A stretch of 64,000 nucleotides of DNA, from positions 1 through 64,000 of the forward strand of contig JAKUHH010000041.1 of NCBI GenBank assembly GCA_022701365.1. The letters are read 5' to 3'. A program made the position numbers and the translations under genes. This stretch comes from Mycocentrospora acerina (Eukaryota > Ascomycota > Dothideomycetes > Pleosporales). This document shows positions 24,061 through 36,018 of the stretch, in pieces (within the stretch, counting starts at the first letter, position 1; every line of letters begins with the position of its first letter). Below the pieces are notes generated by a model. The model did not search any database and was not told the origin of the DNA. It saw only the letters and a list, made by a program, of their open reading frames with translations.

Positions 24061-25566
24061 TCAATATCTATGTTGATAACGTCCAGTTTCCGAACCAAAA
24101 GATTCGCGAAAATTGGGCCGCTCTGAGTAGGGCTGCCTGGAATGCGCTCGCTCGTGCGGGGGCGCCTGTTGGCTTGGAGATGCACCTGGCATCATTGAAT
24201 GGTTGGCGGGTGAGAACATTGGCGCAGAGTAGTTGTCAGGGGATGGTGATGGTCCAGGCACAGGGTGGTAAGCGCCGGTTCGTCGGCGTACATTTCGGTC
24301 AGATTCGCGGCTCTCATCTTCGTATCCAGCATATGATTCTTCTGAACCGTCTCTTGTAGTTGGAGAGGTAGGGTGAGAGATGGATATTGATGGACGTCTC
24401 AAACGAGGGGAAGAAGGTCTTGCGTAGTGATTTTCTGCTCCAGGTTGTTGGCTTACAACGGATCGGAAGTAGTCTCTCTCGCCTCGGTAGTACTCGGCAT
24501 CCTCGAGCGCGTTACGCAGCTGCTGTTCCAAACGAGAAATGCTTACAGACGCGTCACGCTCCTTCTCCTTTCGCCTGGCGCGAAAGCGAGCAGAAGCACC
24601 GGCATTACGCCTTCTCTTCTCGTCGGCAACCTTTGAAGCTGCCTGAACGTCGACGGGAATTTGAACTGGATGCCCTTGTTGACTTTTGATCGTCATGAGC
24701 TGGATACTGCTCTGGCCGCTAGCTGTCGTGGGAAGCATGTGGTGCTCCATCGACATTGCTATAGATGGCGATTTTCTATCATGTGCTTGAGCATTTTGTG
24801 GTACAGCTACCCAGTGTCCTTGTGGTGCGGCATTCTCATAACCGGATGTGACAGAGGTAGATCGACTGTAAGGAGAATAGTGGGTAATGGGACTAGCACT
24901 GCCAGATTGAGGATAGTTTGCACTCGGGAGACGAATATCTGAACGGTTTGAAGATGGCCCAGTAGGAAAATATGTGCCTCGGTTCACTGCAGGTGGCGTG
25001 GGCAGGGCTGGTTGCGATGCTGCTGAGTCGGAAGGGCGAATACTGCCAGACAAGAAGGGCATTTGATGCGCATCAATTGTGCCGGTTGGAGGGTTAAACA
25101 TTCCAAGATTCTTCGTTTTGAGCAACCTTGGCGACAGAGTCAAGCGAGGCCTTGATGTAGACTTCCCCAGGGGGTGGACGTGCCTCGAGCTGTTGAGCTC
25201 TCCTTGTATAGACTCGACACTGGGACGTCGGCTGAAAGAGGGCAGATTCTGAGAGTGTTGTAATTCGACAGGTGAGGACGACTCCATTTGAGAGGCACTA
25301 CGTCTCCGGCTATTCGACTGCTGCGTCTGGTCGACTTGGGGATTGAGAATGGAATGAACACCTAGAACATGTCCATATTTTCGATCAGAGGGAGTTGGAG
25401 GCGTCTTGGAGAGTTCACGTAATGATGGGAGCGAAATAGGCGGTTTACCAGGACCTTCTCGGCGACTATTTCTGTGAGGTGGCTGCATGCCGGAAAAGGG
25501 CTGCGTTGGGGACAGCTGAGGGGTATTTAGCTCTGAACGAGATTCTCCTGCGGGCGGTTGGGACAT
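24061..25566 (-). CDS. bZIP transcription factor
   Basis: A single open frame of 501 residues. The bZIP lies at about residues 311-370: the basic region KRRRNAGASARFRARRK has the N-x3-A-x2-R core, in the ASARFR form seen in the CYS3/MetR and related fungal groups. It is followed by a short zipper with heptad-like Ile/Leu/Tyr (SISRLEQQLRNALEDAEYY). The flanks are Ser/Pro-rich and probably disordered; the N-terminal part has a basic proline-rich block and repeated SRRxS sites. By family it is a nuclear DNA-binding dimer; the target process cannot be read from sequence, and a sulphur-regulator role is only a suggestion from the basic region. It lies alone in a 13 kb gene-poor region. Two short upstream ORFs lie in the likely leader. 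Confidence 0.88.
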   Translation of the reverse strand: MSQPPAGESRSELNTPQLSPTQPFSGMQPPHRNSRREGPGKPPISLPSLRELSKTPPTPSDRKYGHVLGVHSILNPQVDQTQQSNSRRRSASQMESSSPVELQHSQNLPSFSRRPSVESIQGELNSSRHVHPLGKSTSRPRLTLSPRLLKTKNLGMFNPPTGTIDAHQMPFLSGSIRPSDSAASQPALPTPPAVNRGTYFPTGPSSNRSDIRLPSANYPQSGSASPITHYSPYSRSTSVTSGYENAAPQGHWVAVPQNAQAHDRKSPSIAMSMEHHMLPTTASGQSSIQLMTIKSQQGHPVQIPVDVQAASKVADEKRRRNAGASARFRARRKEKERDASVSISRLEQQLRNALEDAEYYRGERDYFRSVVSQQPGAENHYARPSSPRLRRPSISISHPTSPTTRDGSEESYAGYEDESRESDRNVRRRTGAYHPVPGPSPSPDNYSAPMFSPANHSMMPGASPSQQAPPHERAHSRQPYSERPNFRESFGSETGRYQHRY

Positions 25567-25579
25567 GGAGAATGTATCT

Positions 25580-25612
25580 TCAGAGCCCCTCTGGCCACGA
25601 AAGCCTGACCAT
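25580..25612 (-). promoter_or_regulatory. Upstream ORF in the bZIP leader (10 codons)
   Basis: An ATG 46 bases before the bZIP start opens a 10-codon frame with its own stop, ending 13 bases before the main ATG. If the transcript starts further upstream, this frame would reduce or regulate bZIP translation. Transcript extent is unknown. Confidence 0.4.
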
Positions 25613-25825
25613 GGGCAGTCCGTCTTGGGGTCGTTGCTGTAAGGTGGAGTGAGGGCTTGGTGATAAAGTCGTGGATAATCAGAGTGAGGCGCCTGAATAG
25701 CGGGGAGAATTTGGGTAGCCAGTGTGACGACGAGGGATGGGGGCCGCCTTTAAGACAACCTCCAAGACCAAGAGAGAAGAGGTAAATCTTGCCAAAGTCA
25801 AGACGTTGGGTGCTGACGAAGGTGG

Positions 25826-25844
25826 GACGTCAAGGGAATACCAT
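25826..25844 (-). promoter_or_regulatory. Four-codon upstream ORF overlapping a CRE-like site
   Basis: On the minus strand an ATG at 25844 opens a 4-codon frame with its stop at 25830-25832, and the same bases include TGACGTC (25826-25832), a bZIP half-palindrome. It could be an autoregulatory site or a uORF, not necessarily both. Role inferred. Confidence 0.3.
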
Positions 25845-28800
25845 TCGCAAGTCTCAAGAAAAGCGAAAGTGTTATGAAATGCTTGACAAGACTATTCCAG
25901 GTGCAGAGTGGCGACGGGAAGTGGTATACTTGGAGTGGCGCTGAAGCGATGTGATGCGGTGGGAAGAGTGAAGCGCTGGAGATGAAGCTGCACGATGTCT
26001 GGGGAGCAGTAAAGCATATAGTATGAATGTGCGGTGAGCGGGAAGATCACTGAACAGACAACAAATCACAAACATGCAGACGCCCCTGCCCACCTAGTCC
26101 ACATCGCATGCATAAAGAGAAAGTAGCCTGGTACATCAAGTCCTGTCGGCGTCTTTGACGGCGCTAGGCATGCCGGGATTTTGCTTGTAGGCACATCTCG
26201 AACGCTACTGCGCGCGGATGCGGAAGAAGACGCAACAGCCAAGCCATGGGCCACGACTCACACCAGGTGCGACGTGCCCCCCCCCATAGCGACGCAAGCG
26301 CAGGCCAGGGCCATAGAACCCCTGCCTTTTTGCGCAGCAGCCCTCGCGACCATCGGAGTGCAGTCCGGGCAGGGTTGTCTCATTGTGACTGCACCTCACC
26401 ATGCGCCAAAGAATGAAGCAAAGGCCTGCCGCGCCCTGCCGCGGCACACAAGAATGCGTGCACCTTTTTTCTTGTTGGACGTGATCATTGGCAGACAAGC
26501 CAGGCTGTAGTTCCCCCCCGGAACATTGTTTTGCGCCGCATGCGCATGGCCAAAGAACGGATGAGGCACAGGCGCCTCGATCTGCTCGCTTTCAGTGCAG
26601 CCCAATCGATCGAAGACAGCGAATCATTACCGCATTTGCCAATAATACGAAAGCAAGAAACGTCAGCCGCTCCGAGGTGGGAACGGCAAAAAACAACGTC
26701 TCGCCCGCGAGCGGGAGGGAAGCTGAGAAAATGCAGGGGAGGCGGTTTAGGCGCCCCCCCAGTGCTTTTGCTTGTGAGCTCGCCCTAAGCACGTCACACC
26801 CAATGCAACCAAGACTTGTCGATTCTTTTTCTGCGCACCGCTCAGAGCGCTTGACGGCCATCAAACGTCGAAGAGAACCATACGACGGACCGCATATGTG
26901 TATAAATGGCCGAATTTGTGCATTACCGATATTGCCGTCCAACACACTAAACGCCATCTGTCGCTGGGTCAAATAGAAATGCTCCGCGAGAGGCACCGAG
27001 CCCGCGACCTGGGAACTACTTACACCCCACGACACGTGGGTACCGCCGGGAGCCCATCCGCGTTGCGCTACACACTGCAAGGATCGAGCTGGCAGCGTCC
27101 TCGTGAGCTTCCTGGCATATAATCGCCGACGCTTCAGCACAATGCCTGTAGGTTATCGCAAAAAACCCTGAGCGCAAACCCGAGATTCAGTCCTTTCCAT
27201 CTCTTCTTGTGTACAGAGCACTGCATCTGGCCAAATCAATCTTCATAGCCATGTTCGCGTGAGCCCCTGCTGTCTCCTTATTGATCGCCATGACTAAGGC
27301 GACCGCATCCCGCCAACACCCCACGTTACTCTGCATGTCTATGGCTCATGGCTTGCGTCAAGATGTTGACATGAAGCCCAGGGGCACTGCATATGGCTCC
27401 ACAGCAGTATGAAGCGTACAAACTCATCTCCCACAACAGTAATCTTCTACAAAAACGTGCTCAGGTATCGCTCAGGTTCGCTTAATCTAGACCTGCAGCA
27501 TGCTCGTCCGCACTGATTCTGGAGGCTTCGATCAACCCAGATGGGTCGACACATGGGTGCCTGCACCTAATCGCCGCAAGCACCAGGGCCGACAACCTAA
27601 ACGTCATAGGCTGTATCCGGTATTGTGGTCCCCGGACCCCCGGCGCCCCTCGATTGATCCGAGCTAGTCGGTTAGTTTGCCCCACCAATGCTGTGCTGTT
27701 CCAGACTGTCGGATCCATTATCACACCAGTCCAAATCCAGAGTTGGGTCGACCAAGCAGAAGAGGGCATCGAGGCTGTTCGCTTTCTAATGGTCTGATCT
27801 CGTCTCTACATGTTAAGCTGCCGCCACGTGAAACGTACCTGGCCCGGCACACTGGGAACGCATTTCCATTTTGGGGCTGGTTAAGATTGAATAGAAGGCC
27901 TCGGCTTGCACTACCTTTTGCTTTTTGTGACTACGGATGCCTCACCGTCTTGTAACACACTACTGACCAAGAGATGCGAATGACGTCTGTTAAGCGAACT
28001 TCGGCAGCTTCCTTATGTCGTGATTCAGCCCAGAAAGGCACTCGCAGCTTGGCGCGGTGGACTATAATACCTACTGACGATACAAGGTATCCCACAAAAG
28101 TCCCGACGGGCCGTGATCTGCCATGCACTGCCACTCCAGATGACACCAAGGCTTGTTGTCAGCTTAGAACGTCTACATGCATTGCAGAGCAGGATTCAAA
28201 AGCAACAAATGTATGAGATGTGCGCAGTAAAGAAAGTGAAAATGTACCTCTTTCGTAGAGATGCAGCTGTGGGATCCATCGTCAAGGGTGGACGTGCGCT
28301 AGGAACGTATGGAATATGACAGCTCCATCACACGCCCTCGCCAAAGGATTACAAGCATCATCCCAAAAGAAAAGATCGACAATAATTTGTAGTCAACACA
28401 CCCCACACGCACACACACCAACGAAGAAATATCAATTTGGTTTTATTCCAAAACAACAACAGCTCTCATTGAAAAATCGCTCTCTTCACAAATCTTACTA
28501 ACTGCCGTCCCACGGCCCGCTCATGAATAACTCCGACGGAATGCCGAATGTGAATCATTTACAGGAATGGTATTATCCCTGGTCTATATACACCGGAGGC
28601 CTGCTATTTGTGATTGGTCTGCTGGACAGACAGCGTCTCAAAGTCAGCACACTATGTGTTCCACCAGTCTCTTTTCAACAAGGTTACAACGACGATATCA
28701 AGGGTTCGACACAACTCTGCAAAATCCACTGCTGTGATCCAATGGAGCCCTTGTTGTAGCAGGATGGACAATTTAGCAAGCTAGTGTTGATGTTGTGATC

Positions 28801-31362
28801 CTGATAAGAGATAATCTATCTCTGAACCCAAACCCCACGTGGTCAGCTCCTACTCTCGCCAAACATCAAGCGCGGAGATGCTCCAACTCTAGATTAAGAC
28901 CCTTGCTGAACACAAGTGGAGATGGCTCATCAGATGTTGTCCTAAATTCGGCATCCCTTTGCAAGTCATGTTGCCCCTTACATAGTGAAGGAAAGAGAAT
29001 AGAGTTAGATTGGGTCGATCACTACATCGGATTAACGCGATAGCCGCGCGTCTCGTAGTCCTCCTTGCTGAGAGCAGTTGCAACAACCAGATGTCTGTGC
29101 CGTGCTCCGTTTAATTCTCTTAAGCTTGTTTCAATATGAATAATCGTGACTCGTGCTAAAATCGTACGAGACCTCTAATGACACTTAGTAAACGCGCTAT
29201 GTGTTCTTGGCTAGGTACCTCCACTTCCAACTCTAAAACACCTCAACGAAGTTAATTACATCCCCTTCGGAGATACGCGACACTTCCCGAAAGATGGCAA
29301 CAATTAACGAGCAGTGGAAGTTGGGTGGCGCTCGCGTGTTGATGGCTGTGTGCGCCGTTGTTTAATTCATGTGTAGTGGGCAAGTAGTTTGGGGGGATAA
29401 TTCGGTAGGATCGTCTAGTAGTATGGTCTAGTGGGATCTTCCGATTATAGTTTTCGCCTAGCAAAGCGAGCCCAGGAATTATTTGCTTTTTTCTTCCATC
29501 GAGGTTCCCACAGGCGACGTCAGTAACTAACCACTAGTTGATCTGTGTTGATGACATGACCATCTCCGGCACCCGCGAAGGATCCTAGAAATGTCTCTTA
29601 CCGCATCCTTTGGCTTTGAAGAACTTCTAGAGCAGTCGATGATATTCCTTCCCAGACGGCGTTGAGTCCGAGTAAAAATACTGATCAATAGTATTTGTGA
29701 TTGTGAAATCACCACAAATAGACACTGCCTATAATCTCCAAAATATTGGTATATCATCATTTCTAATTGCGCATTGCATACTGTATACAACCCTTCTGCT
29801 CTAATGCCAACGTCACCGCTGAAGTATAGTGACCCAACTATGTTTGTGGACAGCCCAAAGCTCTGAGATGGCGTCAATTCACGTGCTGATGAGCTGTGAA
29901 ATGATCTTTCCGGGTGATCAGCTGACGGATTCATCCATGAATACTCCTGCGACGCAATATCAATGATGACGTCTCCATTGCAGAATCAATTCTGAATTTG
30001 ACTGATCTTGTTATAGTTGGTCACGCCAGGAACCTCGGTGCAAGTATAATGGAGGGATTATCCTGGGTGTGTCTTCCGAAGCGCAGATATTTCACAATTC
30101 CCATCACAATACTATTGATGAACTGGCCGTATTTACTGAGCAGCCTTAAGTTGAGCCCAGGCGTCATTTTCGCTTTTTTTTTTAAATAAAGTTTTCACTT
30201 GAATAGTTCTATGAAGTTGCTGCGTGGGCAACAAATTGCTACCCAGACTGACAGATATTCCATCAAAGGCACGCAATTTTCGGGTAGATTTTCTGTTATT
30301 CTACTCGTGCTCACCATGTATCAAGTAATTACATATAGGCTGTGATTTAAAAAGTATGCCATGTTCTTCCTCTTCTTCTCGCGTCCGCCAAGAATCGAAT
30401 AACTGTGGCCAAGTCGAGTCATCAAAAGTATGTCACAGTCACAGTATATTCAGCGGTAGCAAGAGGGACTTTACATTAAACCCAAAATGAAATTCAATTT
30501 CTCCGACCCCCAATTCCCAAGGCGACCCGGCAAAGATGGATGCTCAATTGCTCCGATTAGGTTTACGAAAGAAGAACTTATTGGCGATATGCTTTTCTTT
30601 CAAGGCGATCTACGCCTAAACTAGGGGGATACTAAGGTGCGTCTGAGCGATACGAATTTTCTCCGGCTCGATCAGCCGTTGGTGTAAAGTCTTTTGGCGG
30701 GAAAAGAACGCATGCATGCATCGTCTCCAGCGGGCTGGGTAAGAAGAAAAGAGGAGCGTGTATATACTTGATTAGTCACGAGGTCAGGAGCAATCATTAA
30801 GGTGTTGGAAACCAATGGTATTTGGAATACTTTCAGGCATCTACTTCAGTGTCTTCCCTTCGCCCGGACATCCAGCAGTGCCTGGACTGCCGTGCTGTTT
30901 TAGTGCAACGGCAACAACGACAATAACGACCGCCTTGGAGGAAACACAAGATTTAGCATCTTGCTAGGTTGAAAAAATGAATAGCATAGCTTTCTGACAG
31001 AAATGACAGCAGACAACAATAACGGGGTATCAGTAATCAGCGTGTTCTAGGAAAAGAAGCGGCGCGGCGTGACTACACGGAGATAGCAAGACATGACAAA
31101 TACCGATACTGGGAAAAGCCAAAGCTAACTGGCAAGAGCAACAACGAGGAAAGGCGTGATCAAGAAAAAGGTGTGTCTAGGGAAGAGGCGTGTCCAAGGA
31201 AAAGAAGTGATTGAGGAAAAAGACTGGATTACCGCGCCCATGAAGCCAGTAATAACATACCTCAATATCTTCTTGTCAACCCAGCACACAAGTATCGTTC
31301 AAGTAAAACCCCCATGATTCCACTTACAACTCTCTAGCCCGCTTGATTCGGAACACGGACTC

Positions 31363-31596
31363 TATGCTCGCGCGCTGCTTCCAGACACTATATGCAGGCA
31401 TTCCGGACCGTCTACCCGCCGATCTCCCATCCCCACCATGGCTGCTCAACCAGCGATACAACCCGCTGTAACTCTCTTCTCTATTTATCCGTAGCTACTC
31501 TGGCTGAAAGAGAATTATGGTCGAGGTACCACGCGCCGAGAAGCCAGGATTTGATATCAACTGGGAGAGTGCTTCCCGTTCACCCCGTGAAATGCG
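31363..31596 (+). other. Two short protein-like frames, possible gene relic
   Basis: A 35-codon frame starting near 31363 (ending PSPPWLLNQRYNPL, stop near 31470) and a 26-27-codon frame starting at about 31517 (MVEVPRAEKPGFDINW) read like protein more than their surroundings do. I could not join them with credible splice sites. They may be remnants of a degraded gene, a small unrecognised gene or chance. Confidence 0.2.
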
Positions 31597-32006
31597 TTGA
31601 ATAAATAGCAGCGATGGAATAGGATTAAAAAACTCAGGTTCAAGCTACAGCAACAATCGCGAAGAGAGAATCTTAGCCTCTAGTCAAACACTGCTTCGTT
31701 TCTTTCCAGCTTTCCATTCTCCCGTCGTTGACGCATCCCTCTACACTCACTCATACTCGATTCGGTAAGTATTTCAAAAAGAGACAGGATTCAAGTTGCA
31801 AATTTCGCACAGCGGACAATATAACCCCCGAAGCGTGGTCAAAACACCACATCTTCATCGGCGGCTCATCGGGACGGTGGTTCGGAAAGCGGGAGGGGAG
31901 TGACGTTTGCAGAATAGTGGGCGCATAACGTCAAAAGGCAGCATATAGCAAACCCGGTACCTGCCATTTTTTTTATATCTCTACACTCACAACCACGCAC
32001 CCAACC

Positions 32007-33426
32007 ATGCCGGAAATCAAGAAATACAAAGTCACAGAGGTACGTCGTTGCTGCGTCTTGAATATCTGCAACAAGAGAATGGATTGGACTGGGGGGAGGG
32101 GTAGTAGCTCTTGTACCCCGCCTCAACTTTGTACAGGCTCATGCGATTGCTTTTATTTTATTTTATTTCACATTCCGCGACATGGCTGGAAGAAGAAGAT
32201 GTTGACGAATGATGCTCTGCAATAGCCATATCTCCGCCTCTCGTGCGCGCTGGGCGAAGGCCCCTTTTGGGAGGAGTCGACAAACACGGTGCGCTTCCTC
32301 GATGTCGAGAAGCAGGAGCTGCACCGCGTGGACATTTCCGCTGGGCCATCGAGCCACGCGGTGTTCAAGGAATTGGACATTTCGATAAGGTGAGTAGCGC
32401 CACCAGAGTCCATGTTTTGCAAATTGAAATCAATAATCGATATTTTCTCGTGGAATGGGGGAATTGGCGGGTTGGAAGGAAGACGAAATTTGCTAACGAC
32501 TAGCCAGTTGCACGGCAGACATTGAAGGCAATGACGAGGAATTCATCTTCGCGGGTAAATATGGCTATGGCATTGCTAACAAGAAAACCGGCGACTACCG
32601 CTGGGTGAAGAAAGTCTGGTCCGACGAGGAAGTCAAAGCAGGGAAGCTAGAGAAGTTTCGTGGTAATGACGGGGCCGTAGACTCTGCAGGGAGGTTTTGG
32701 GCAGGCTTCATGTTCGACCCCTTGGTGACGGACTTGAATTCTGATGGTAAGCTTGTGGCCTGTTTTCCATTTTTCCCCCTTCCAAACTTTTGTTCTTCAG
32801 AAATTACAAAACTTTGTTTGTTCGGTCGTTTGTTTCAATCATTCACTCGTTCACTCATCCACGCCCACACCCACACCCACACTGACACCCACACTCCCCC
32901 AGGCGCCGTCTTCCGCCTCGACGGGGACCTCACCCTCCACCGGCCCCTAACCAACATCACCATCCCCAACGGCACCACATGGAACCAATCCGACACGGCC
33001 ATGTTCTTTGCCGACAGCCCCGAAAAAACAATCTACACCTTTGACTTTGACCCCTCCACCGGCGCGGCAATCAACAAGCGCCCCTTTTTCGTCATACCAG
33101 AGGACAATCGCTACGGCGCCGACGCCGTCCCAGACGGACACTGCCTCGACGAAGAGGGCTACATGTGGACGGCTCTGCACGGGGGCAGTCGCGTGCTGAG
33201 AATCTCGCCGCAGGGAGACGTCGTCGCGGAGATTGAGCTGCCGACGCAGCAGCCCACGTGCCCGTGCTTTGTGGGCGAGGAGCTGTTCATCACGAGTGCG
33301 GGCGGCACGGGGGGAGAGGACGGCAAGGGCGTGGATGAGTTTGCGGGCAGTGTGTTCAAGGTCAATGTTGGCGTCAAGGGGTTGAAGCGGTTCAAGTTCA
33401 AGTTCGAGGGGGGTGTAGCGTCGTGA
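32007..33426 (+). CDS. SMP-30/gluconolactonase (regucalcin-like) family protein
   Basis: Four exons: 32007-32039, 32226-32389, 32508-32746 and 32903-33426. All introns are GT-AG; the first is long (186 bp) and follows only 11 codons. The product is 319 residues. For exon 3 the acceptor CCAG at 32504-32507 must be used; the TAG three bases before it leads to a stop. Expected metal and active-site elements of the six-bladed propeller are present: LGEGPFW (Glu ligand), IPNGTTW (Asn) and DGHCLDEEGYMW (Asp ligand). The family hydrolyses sugar lactones with a divalent cation, probably in the cytosol; substrate not inferable. The stop codon overlaps a GTGAGT, so a further short 3' exon is conceivable, but length and ending fit the family. 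Confidence 0.9.
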
Positions 33427-33645
33427 GTGTGGAGATTCAGAGGGAGAAGATGCAGGAAGAGGAGACGGCGAATGGTGGGAGAAGATAAGAGAAGAGAAGA
33501 GAAGAGAAGCGATTGAATCAAAGAATGCTCTATTCCAACCTCTATACACTACTGTTACAAGTTCTGGTTACACCCACTCCACACCAAGGTGGAGTGATTT
33601 TGTTTTGTTTTGGCTAGCTCATGGAAATCGTCACATACATCTACA

Positions 33646-35572
33646 TTATGCACTGCCATTCGGCACCTTTACTGTGGTCCCATCCTTGCCAGCACTCTCC
33701 GACGGTTCTCCCCAAATTGTCTTGACCAACAACTTCTTGTTGATCTTGCCCATGGCATTTCTTGGGATAGTCTCCACAACCTTCATCTCCTGGGGGATCT
33801 TGTAATTGACCATGACATCCTTCAGTGCTCTCCTCATATCCAGCGCTGACCACGCCTTGCCCGCCCTTCCAGCCGTCTTGCCTTGCTCAGACAAGACCAC
33901 CACGGCGGCAACCTTCTGGCCCCATGCTTCGGAAGGTAAGCCCACGACGGCAATTTCACTGACTTGTGGCAGGGAGAGCATTTCGCGCTCGACTTCCAGT
34001 GCAGACACCTTTTCACCGCCTGTTTTGATTATGTCCGCCGAGGAGCGGCCCTGAATGAAGTAGCATGGCCCCTTGGCCCACTCCTGAGCGCTTTTCCCCG
34101 CGCCATCGACCTGTCTCCGGATGGCCACGTCGCCGGTCTTGAACCACTTGCCCTGGCCGTCTTCGTCGGCAGTGAATTCCTTGCTTGTGGCAGAGGGGTT
34201 TTTCCAGTACTCGTGGAAGATGGTGGGGCCCCGCAGCTGGATTTCGCCATGGCGTTCGCGGCCAGTGGCTGGGTCGATCTCTTCGCCTGGGTGGATGATT
34301 TGGTGGGTTTCCGTGTCAACAAGACGGGCTTGCACAGAGGGAAGGGGCCAGCCTACGGAGCCGTCGACGCGGTCGGAGAAGGAGAGGCCGCAGGACAGGG
34401 CCATGCCGACCTCGGTCATGCCGTAGCGCTCGAGCAGAACGTTTCCACCGCTGAGTTCTGCCCAGGCAGACTTGACGGGGGTGGGCAGGGCGGCCGAGCC
34501 GGAGATGTTGAGGCGCATGTTGGAAGGGTGGAGGGCGGTCTTGGACGCGGCCTGGAGCTGGGGGGAGAGGGTGGGGTGCGAGGCCAGCAGGCGCGTGTAG
34601 ATGGTGGGCACGACGGTGAGGAAGGTGATGGGCTTCTTGGCGGGGTCGGGGCTGGGCAGGAAGGGGGCGGCCAGGCGCTCCCAGACGTTTGTGGCGTTGA
34701 AGGGGAACTGGAACTCGATGGTGCTGCCGGCAAAGAGCGGGGTGAGCAGGGCATTGACGGTGCCGTGGATGTGGTGTAGCGGGAGCAGGTGCAGCAGCAC
34801 GTCGTCGGCCGTGTAGCGCCAGGCATGCAGCAGCGAGGCCGACTGGGCGGTGAGGACGGCGTGGGACAGCAGCACGCCCTTGGGGCGGTTGGTGGTGCCC
34901 GACGTGTACAGCATCAAGCCGCCGTGGGGGCTCGCGGGGGGCTCGAGGGTGACATAGTCGTCCGTCTTGCCCAGCATGATCTTGTCGCGGCTGTAGTGGA
35001 CGGGGGCCGTGGCCATGCCCTCGCGCAGCACCTCGTCGGCCTGGGCCTTGAACTTGGCCGACGAGAGCAGCACGCGCGACTCGCTCTGGTCGACAATGTA
35101 GCGCAGCTCGTGGGCGGGGAAGCTGGGCGACAGCGGCACGGCGATGGCGTGGGCGGCGAGGATGGCCAGCAGCGTCACTGTGCACGGCGTCAGTCACGGG
35201 GTCAGGGAGTGCTCAAGGCGGAAGCGCACCTACATAGTCGTACCCGTTCTCCACCAGGAACGACACGCGCTGGCCCTCGACGCTCGCGCCCGCGTTGCGC
35301 TGCAGCAGGTCCTTGGCCGCCGCCACGTCGTTGACCAGCTCGCCGTACGTGAAGCGGCGGCCGGACAGCGAGTGCACCACGGCCGTGCTCTGCCCGTCGT
35401 GCTTCTTGAGCGCCTCGAAGAGAGGCAGCCGGGGCAGGGTGGACGCCATTCTGGGCGCCGTCAGTGTCCTCGTGGGGCAGGCGTAGGCGTAGCTATATAT
35501 GTGAGCGGGGGCCCAGAGGCACACTCGGGGTCGCGCCAGCGTGCGGGACAAGACACTCCGGGCGGCCCACAT
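33646..35572 (-). CDS. Malonyl-CoA synthetase-like acyl-CoA synthetase (ACSF3 type)
   Basis: Exons 35230-35572 and 33646-35177 flank a 52-bp GT-AG intron (35178-35229). The product is 624 residues from the ATG at 35572, or 583 from the in-frame ATG at 35449. Adenylate-forming motifs: LMLYTSGTTNRPKGV (P-loop), LLPLHHIHGTVNALL (very ACSF3-like), YGMTEVGMAL, FKTGDVA, IIKTGGEKVSALEVE, and GKINKKLL with the C-terminal catalytic lysine. ACSF3 enzymes ligate malonate or methylmalonate to CoA in mitochondria. The longer start supplies an Arg-rich, acid-free N-terminus (MWAARSVLSRTLARPR), a likely mitochondrial presequence; the shorter start would be cytosolic. A TATATA lies at about 35490-35500, between the two starts. 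No peroxisomal tripeptide at the end. Confidence 0.9.
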
Positions 35573-36018
35573 GTCGACTGCCCCCGGTGAATCAGTCGGG
35601 TCCCCTGGCCTATGGCGCCTCGAGGCACGCCTATCCTATCTGCCCTGCTCTCTGTTGGGAGCGAGGGCCCAGAAGAAGTGCCGGCCGGGGGCCTCTTGGA
35701 TTGAAGCTTGGAATCCTGGAATCCTGCAACCGTCAAGATATCCCAGAGCTGTAGTCAGCAATCCCCAGTCCTCGCAACACGGGCCAGACTTTCTTTATAG
35801 CGTGGTGCGGCGTCAATTGCTGTCCGACTCAGCTCCAGCCCTGGGCAAGAGAGAGCACGTCAGCAACTCTGCTCCGCAACCCTGCACGTCGTTGCGGCAA
35901 GCCTTGGCGTCTTCGTGCCTACATCTGCCCCCGACTCAACATCTGCGTCCACCACCACCCCTCGGCTCCTCTTATTGGTTCTTTTGCTCCTACCCCAATT
36001 AGGCAGCGAAGCACGTTG
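35573..36018. promoter_or_regulatory. Divergent promoter region, malonyl-CoA synthetase-like / BolA
   Basis: 446 bp between opposite start codons. An inverted CCAAT box (ATTGG, 35974-35978) lies about 40 bp before the BolA ATG. Both flanking products look mitochondrial. Confidence 0.5.

Larger units (their letters stand above)
25567..32006. other. 6.4 kb gene-poor region upstream of the bZIP gene and of SMP-30
   Basis: No convincing gene. Overlapping frames up to 182 codons (26592-27140, minus) have no domain or splice partner. A 78-codon frame at 28523-28759 (+) has one hydrophobic segment but nothing else in its favour. A+T content seems higher by eye from about 28.3 to 31.3 kb. Short protein-like frames at 31363-31596 are listed separately. 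The first few hundred bases above 25566 probably hold the bZIP promoter and leader. Confidence 0.5.

Noticed and set aside
26592..27140. 182-codon minus-strand frame in the gene-poor region
   Set aside because: Residue composition is not protein-like and plus-strand frames overlap it; no family resemblance.
33964..35334. Plus-strand frames of 271 and 181 codons and minus-strand frames of 293 and 136 codons
   Set aside because: All are shadows of the malonyl-CoA synthetase-like exon, whose own frame carries every adenylation motif.
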